38,620 nt of DNA from Bacteroidaceae bacterium (GTDB lineage Bacteria > Bacteroidota > Bacteroidia > Bacteroidales > Bacteroidaceae). The stretch covers positions 1 through 38,620 of the forward strand of contig JAKSIS010000020.1 of assembly GCA_024398665.1 (NCBI GenBank). Reading direction: 5' to 3'. The position numbers and the translations under genes are program-made. Shown piece by piece: positions 33,714-38,620 of this stretch. Numbering within the stretch: position 1 is the first letter of the stretch; each line of letters starts with the position of its first letter. The notes beneath the pieces are model-generated. The model was not told the origin of the DNA. It searched no databases and was given only the letters and a program-made list of their open reading frames with translations.

Positions 33714-36700
33714 ATTCATAACATATATGATAAAGGTGGCCGTTCTCAGCGCCGCTTTCATCGGACTGTATCACCTGCTGCTAAGGCGGGAGACGTTCCA
33801 CAAGACGAACAGGATTATTCTGGTGGCTTCACTGGTCCTGTCCTACATTCTGCCGCTGTGCGTGATAACAGTCCATAGGGAGGGAAACGCCGTGAAAAAC
33901 GCGGCAGTTCAGACGGAAACGCCAGAGAACTTAAGGCCAGGGCCGACAGTGGAAGCCGGCAGCATATATGCGGAAACGTCAGTTCCGGCTGCAACACACA
34001 ACCTGACACAGGTAATTGAAGTACCTGCAGATGAAGCTCCGGAATACGCACCTGCTATCAAGAAACGCCGGCCAGCTGACTGGTGGAAGATAGCGGGCGT
34101 GGTCTACATCATCGGACTCATAGGAATCCTGGCATTCAGAATTCTGTCAACATCGAAAGTGATTGGTATCATAAAGAAAGGACATGTCATTGACAAGTCC
34201 GATACCTGCACCATCGTAGAGTCAAAACGGAGCGTGCATCCGTTCAGCTGGATGAAATACATTGTGCTGCCGGAAAAGGGCAAGGCGGCAGGCCAAAGTG
34301 TAATCCTGGATCACGAGAAGGCGCATTTAGCCCACCACCATTCGCTGGAACTGCTGCTTACGGACCTGCTGTCCGCCCTGCAGTGGTTCAACCCGGCACT
34401 GGTCCTGTTCCGTCATGACCTTTGTTCCATACATGAATTCCAGGCCGATGCTGACGTGCTGGAAACGGGCTGCGACCGCCGCCAGTACCAGTACCTGCTG
34501 CTTGACTGCGCCACGGAAAAGACGGAGTTCCGTGCCGCCAATACGTTCAGGAAAAGCACCTTAGAAGGTAGAATAGATATGATCAACCGAAAAAAATCTT
34601 CAAAATCGAGCACCTTGAAAATGGCATATCTGCCGGTGCTCCTCCTTGTTTCGCTCAGCGTATTCGCTGAAAAAATCTACGACAAGAGTCCGGCTGTTGA
34701 CACGGACGAAGCAGTTGTCGAAGTCGGTAATTACATCAGGATTGACGGCCTCTGGTACAAATTCAAAGGCAAAGAGGCCCGCGTGGTCAGCCGCAAGACT
34801 GAACACGCCTATCCTGCGGACATTGTCATTCCTGACACAGTCATCTACAGGAACGTCAGGTATGCTGTGACATCCATTTCCCAAATGGCTTTCAGTTCAG
34901 CCAGGGAAATAAAGACCGTCACTATCCCGCCAACCATCAGTGAAATTGAGAACAATTCATTCATTTTCTGCACAAATCTGCGTTCAGTCACCATTCCGTC
35001 ATCAGTCAGCCGTATAGGTCTGTCAGCATTCGGACAATGCAAAAACCTGACATCAGTCATTATCCCGGCTTCGGTGAAAATCATAGATGAAAACGCTTTT
35101 GCCGGTGCCGGACTTGAATACATCAAGGTTGACCCGAACAACAAGTTCTATGACAGCCGTGATGACTGCAACGCCGTCATTAAGAAATCATCGGGAGTTC
35201 TTGTGGTTGGAAGCGCAAATACTGTCATACCGCAGTCAGTGACTGAAATCGGATTCAATGCTTTTGCGGGAAACGAAAAGATTGAATCGTTAACCATACC
35301 ATCACATGTCACGAAAATTGGCAGCGGGGCCTTCGAAAACTGCACTTCACTGACATCCGTTGAAATACCTGAAACGGTAAAGGAACTGGGATTCGGATGT
35401 TTCAGTGAATCTGGAATAAGATACGCCAAAGTGAATGGAAACAATCTCTCGCTGAATTACGCATTCGACCGGTGCGATTCATTGGAAACGGTTGAATTCG
35501 GTCCGAATGTCACTGAAACTGATATTCCCAGCAGCACGAATATGAAGAGCCTTCATATCCCTGCAAACATTGAAAAGATTGACAACAGCTCCTTTTCTGA
35601 GATGAAAAGATTCCATAACCTGGAATCAATCACAGTCGACCCCGGAAATCCGAACTATGACAGCCGCGGGGGATGCAATGCAATCATCGAAACCGCAACA
35701 AACACACTGATTCTGGGTTGCAACAGTACAGTCATTCCCAATACGGTAAAGTCCATATCGGATTACGCTTTCAGCGGCAGCAATATCAGGAAACTGTTCA
35801 TTCCAGCTTCTGTCACCTGGATAAGCATATATCCGGATTTCGGAAATGCAGCATCACACCAGTGTTTCGCAAGTAACTGCACAGAACTTGAAAGTATTGC
35901 CGTTGACCCGGCTAACCCTGTCTATGACAGCCGCGAGGGATGCAATGCAATCATTGAAAAGGCAAGCGGCAAACTGCTGTTCGCATGCAAGTCAACCGTT
36001 ATCCCAAATTCTGTAATCGGAATTGGTGCGTACGCATTCGAAAAACAGAAGAATCTGACTCAGGTTACAATTCCTGATGCAGTAGTGACCATAGGACAAA
36101 TGGCGTTTTCTGAATGTGAAAATATTGACAGGCTTACAATTGGAACCGGTGTGTCCGATATAGCACCCGATGCATTTTACGGCTGCTACGGAATGTCAGA
36201 AATCAAAGTAAGTCCCAACAACCGGAAATATGACGGAGAACATGAGTGCAACGCTCTGATTGATAAGGAAAGCGGCACTCTGATTTTGGGATGCAGCAGT
36301 ACCATTATACCTGATGGAGTGAAGACAATCGGTAAAGGGGCTTTCCGCCGCAGCACAAAACTCACTGCACTGACACTTCCGCCTTCAGTCACGACAATTG
36401 AAGATGATGCCTTTGAAGGCTGCAGCAACTTGAGGGAAATCAATCTTGAAAATGTCACCAGAAAAGCCAATAGCGTATTCAGCGGCAGCCCAATAGGAGG
36501 CCGGTATGTTGAAGGTGAGCTGTTCAATTTCATATTGTGGGGAAAGGAAGCATATCTGACAACATCCAATGACAATGTAGAAAAGAACGTGACAATACCG
36601 GAGTATTTCGATTTTGAAGGGTTGAAATACACCGTAACAATGATTGAAAACGGATCATTCATGGACAATACAGCCATAGAGTCCGTAACCGTTCCTGAAA

Positions 36701-38268
36701 CTGTCCGTCAAATTGGAGACCGTGCGTTTTCAGGCTGCAGCAACTTGAAAAAGGTCACGCTCAAGGATGGTCTGACTGCCATAGGTGAAGACGCATTCGC
36801 CGGCTGCAGCAGACTTGAAGCAATAAGACTGCCATCAACCCTTGAATCAATAGGAAGGACCGCATTCACGGAAACCGGGCTGAAATCACTTGACATTCCC
36901 GAATCGGTTTCAGAAATAGGGAGAAACATTGTACTGAACTGTAGAAACCTGAAATCGCTCTCCGTCAGCCCAAAAAACAGTACCTTTGACAGCAGAAAGA
37001 ACTGCAACGCCATAATAAGAACAGAATCCGATGTTCTGCTTGAAGGCTGCAGCAACACCAGGATTCCGCAGGGAGTCATTGCCATCGGACCATATGCATT
37101 TGCCGGTATGACCGGGTTCAAATCAATGATCATCCCGTCATCGGTCCGATATATCTTTGAAGAAGCTTTCGCTTTTTCCGCAATTGAAAAGATTGACATT
37201 CCCGCATCGGTCTCACTGATGTATTCAGCGTTTTTCGGATGCGGAAAAATCAAATCCATAACAGTACAGGACGGAAATCCTACCTATTCCAGCCCACAGA
37301 ACTGCAATGCAATCATTTCAAACGGAAATGAAAGCCGTGTGATTGAAGATGAGAAAGTTTCCGAACTGCTGGATTACTTCAAACTTCCACATTATATGGA
37401 CATCAGTCCGGGCACACTGGTTCAAGGCTGCATGAATACCGTAATTCCTGAGTCAGCCGTAATTCTGGGCAGAAATGCTTTCAGTTTCTGCGATGGAATT
37501 GAAACAATTGACATCCCTGAAGGGGTAAGTGCCGTTGAAACCAATGCTTTTACCCATTGCTCAAATCTGAAAGAAATCCATTATCCGGCATCGGCCGGAT
37601 ATCTTGGTACCTTAGAATTCTGTCCCAACATTGAAAGAATCACTGTAGCTGAAGGAAACACGCACTTTGACAGCCGGGAGGACTGCAATGCCCTGATACT
37701 TTCAAAAGGAGGAGATGAAGAAATGTCAGACATTCTTATCACAGGATGCAGGAATACCGTGATTCCCAACAGTGTGAAGGCGATTGCAACCAATGCATTC
37801 GCCCATGTCCGTGGTCTGAAATCTGCATACATTCCCGAATCGGTGATATGTATTGAAAGGGATGCTTTTCTGGACTGTGCCGATCTGGAATCAGTAACCA
37901 TAGGAAAATCAGTAAAAGGATACGGCATGGATATCTGGGACGGACCCGATTTCGAATACAACCCCCATTTAATATACAGAATGAATCCTTTCGGATACTG
38001 CCCAAATCTGAAGAACATATCAGTTGACCCGGCGAACCCGTATTACAACAGCAGTGGAAACTGTAATGCAGTAATCATGACGTCAATGGGTGTCCTTATC
38101 ACCGGGTGCTCTGAAACTGTCGAACCGGAAACTGTAACCGATGTCCACATTTCAGCATACGATACAATGTCAGACTGTTACAAGGATATCGATTATCTCA
38201 GCACAAAGCGGATATTCCCGGACGGTGATCTGAGTCACATCGTTTTGATACCGGACTTGGATGATTGA
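33706..38268 (+). CDS. BlaR1-like M56 sensor peptidase fused to a BspA-type leucine-rich repeat domain
   Basis: A protein of 1,520 residues from ATG 33706, preferred over an in-frame TTG at 33694. Hydrophobic helices lie at about 5-27, 38-55 and 126-146, followed by an M56 zinc peptidase with HEKAH (His203, Glu204, His207) and a downstream HEFQADADV. A fourth helix (about 305-322) precedes roughly 1,190 residues of LRR_5/BspA repeats. Within these, eight modules resemble DPxNxxYDSRxxCNAII followed by GCxxTVIPxSV. In BlaR1 the part after helix four is the periplasmic sensor, so the repeats probably sense a ligand or surface and signal via BlaI. The ligand is unknown. Confidence 0.9.
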   Translation: MTEFITYMIKVAVLSAAFIGLYHLLLRRETFHKTNRIILVASLVLSYILPLCVITVHREGNAVKNAAVQTETPENLRPGPTVEAGSIYAETSVPAATHNLTQVIEVPADEAPEYAPAIKKRRPADWWKIAGVVYIIGLIGILAFRILSTSKVIGIIKKGHVIDKSDTCTIVESKRSVHPFSWMKYIVLPEKGKAAGQSVILDHEKAHLAHHHSLELLLTDLLSALQWFNPALVLFRHDLCSIHEFQADADVLETGCDRRQYQYLLLDCATEKTEFRAANTFRKSTLEGRIDMINRKKSSKSSTLKMAYLPVLLLVSLSVFAEKIYDKSPAVDTDEAVVEVGNYIRIDGLWYKFKGKEARVVSRKTEHAYPADIVIPDTVIYRNVRYAVTSISQMAFSSAREIKTVTIPPTISEIENNSFIFCTNLRSVTIPSSVSRIGLSAFGQCKNLTSVIIPASVKIIDENAFAGAGLEYIKVDPNNKFYDSRDDCNAVIKKSSGVLVVGSANTVIPQSVTEIGFNAFAGNEKIESLTIPSHVTKIGSGAFENCTSLTSVEIPETVKELGFGCFSESGIRYAKVNGNNLSLNYAFDRCDSLETVEFGPNVTETDIPSSTNMKSLHIPANIEKIDNSSFSEMKRFHNLESITVDPGNPNYDSRGGCNAIIETATNTLILGCNSTVIPNTVKSISDYAFSGSNIRKLFIPASVTWISIYPDFGNAASHQCFASNCTELESIAVDPANPVYDSREGCNAIIEKASGKLLFACKSTVIPNSVIGIGAYAFEKQKNLTQVTIPDAVVTIGQMAFSECENIDRLTIGTGVSDIAPDAFYGCYGMSEIKVSPNNRKYDGEHECNALIDKESGTLILGCSSTIIPDGVKTIGKGAFRRSTKLTALTLPPSVTTIEDDAFEGCSNLREINLENVTRKANSVFSGSPIGGRYVEGELFNFILWGKEAYLTTSNDNVEKNVTIPEYFDFEGLKYTVTMIENGSFMDNTAIESVTVPETVRQIGDRAFSGCSNLKKVTLKDGLTAIGEDAFAGCSRLEAIRLPSTLESIGRTAFTETGLKSLDIPESVSEIGRNIVLNCRNLKSLSVSPKNSTFDSRKNCNAIIRTESDVLLEGCSNTRIPQGVIAIGPYAFAGMTGFKSMIIPSSVRYIFEEAFAFSAIEKIDIPASVSLMYSAFFGCGKIKSITVQDGNPTYSSPQNCNAIISNGNESRVIEDEKVSELLDYFKLPHYMDISPGTLVQGCMNTVIPESAVILGRNAFSFCDGIETIDIPEGVSAVETNAFTHCSNLKEIHYPASAGYLGTLEFCPNIERITVAEGNTHFDSREDCNALILSKGGDEEMSDILITGCRNTVIPNSVKAIATNAFAHVRGLKSAYIPESVICIERDAFLDCADLESVTIGKSVKGYGMDIWDGPDFEYNPHLIYRMNPFGYCPNLKNISVDPANPYYNSSGNCNAVIMTSMGVLITGCSETVEPETVTDVHISAYDTMSDCYKDIDYLSTKRIFPDGDLSHIVLIPDLDD

Positions 38269-38284
38269 TATAAACTGATAGAAT

Positions 38285-38569
38285 ATGTACAGGAAATTCA
38301 TAATAACAAGTGACGGAGTGCTGAAATTCGGCCATGTCATGCGCCACATGTACCTGCTTGAAACTGGGCAGGAGGACTGCAACGGCGGCGGACTTTGGGA
38401 TATTGAATATGATACGATAATACTGTTTTCACGCTCCTTTGATTTCGGAGCGCCTGACTTCAGCAAACTGACACGCATAGACTGGAGCACCCTTGACGGC
38501 AAAGGCCATCCGCTGGTCTACTATCCGTTCTGGCCGGACCGTGTCACGGCAGTTCCAATCATGCTGTAA
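38285..38569 (+). CDS. Hypothetical protein downstream of the M56-LRR gene
   Basis: A 94-residue protein that I do not recognise. It starts MYRKFIITSDGVLKFGHVM and contains aromatic-rich, acidic segments (CNGGGLWDIEYDTIILFSRSFDFG). There is no signal peptide, membrane helix or known motif. It begins 16 nt after the M56-LRR stop and is probably in the same operon. It could be an accessory to the sensor or an unrelated small protein. Confidence 0.7.
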   Translation: MYRKFIITSDGVLKFGHVMRHMYLLETGQEDCNGGGLWDIEYDTIILFSRSFDFGAPDFSKLTRIDWSTLDGKGHPLVYYPFWPDRVTAVPIML

Positions 38570-38576
38570 AATGAGA

Positions 38577-38596
38577 CTGGCCGGCCTCCCGGCCAG
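38577..38596 (+). terminator. Possible terminator hairpin after the last gene
   Basis: CTGGCCGG (38577-38584) pairs perfectly with CCGGCCAG (38589-38596) across a 4-nt loop, 8 nt past the stop codon. No U-run follows, so intrinsic termination is uncertain. Confidence 0.35.
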
Positions 38597-38620
38597 CCAG
38601 TCCATAACCAACTAAATCAA

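Overview
The window is chromosomal DNA of a Bacteroidales bacterium. Three things suggest this: recurrent Bacteroidetes-type promoters (TTTG, 19-21 nt, TAnnTTTG), weak or absent Shine-Dalgarno sites, and the gene order ftsX - DUF3098 - uppP - truB - queA - folK. BspA-type leucine-rich repeats and a Bacteroides-like DPP III (HECLGH) fit as well. By eye the GC content is about 50%. I do not assign a genus.

Layout. (1) 1-475: a 44-bp tandem repeat array, inverted copies of a GACAWTGTC motif, a 13-bp repeat array and a terminator; then a minus-strand succinate:acetate CoA-transferase (500-1981) divergent from miaB. (2) 3525-10391: housekeeping operon with a zinc-ribbon methyltransferase, ftsX, DUF3098, uppP, truB, queA, folK, a 44-residue small protein and a HerA-like ATPase (DUF853). 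(3) 10404-21076: surface-glycan locus with a flippase, an HTH-cytidylyltransferase fusion, glpT, two licD genes, an SDR-cytidylyltransferase fusion, glf and three glycosyltransferase or glycosyltransferase-like genes. Together they suggest uptake or reduction of a polyol phosphate, its activation with CTP, and LicD-type transfer onto a galactofuranose-containing glycan. (4) 21067-27108, minus strand: a tightly overlapping signalling operon, read as RsbW-like kinase, orphan NMT1/THI5-like binding protein, dCache-HAMP-PP2C phosphatase, STAS protein, tyrosine phosphatase, (p)ppGpp synthetase and (p)ppGpp hydrolase. (5) 27229-31722: lipid-kinase-like protein, EamA transporter, nitroreductase lipoprotein and DPP III lipoprotein. 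(6) 31723-33142: inverted repeats beside a RAYT-type transposase. (7) 33294-38569: a BlaI repressor, a BlaR1/M56 protein whose periplasmic part is a very large BspA-like repeat domain, and a small unknown protein.

The three most unusual systems are the partner-switching/alarmone operon, the CTP-polyol/LicD glycan locus with its DNA-binding cytidylyltransferase, and the BlaI-M56-LRR sensor. All functional statements come from reading motifs and gene order; no database search was run.
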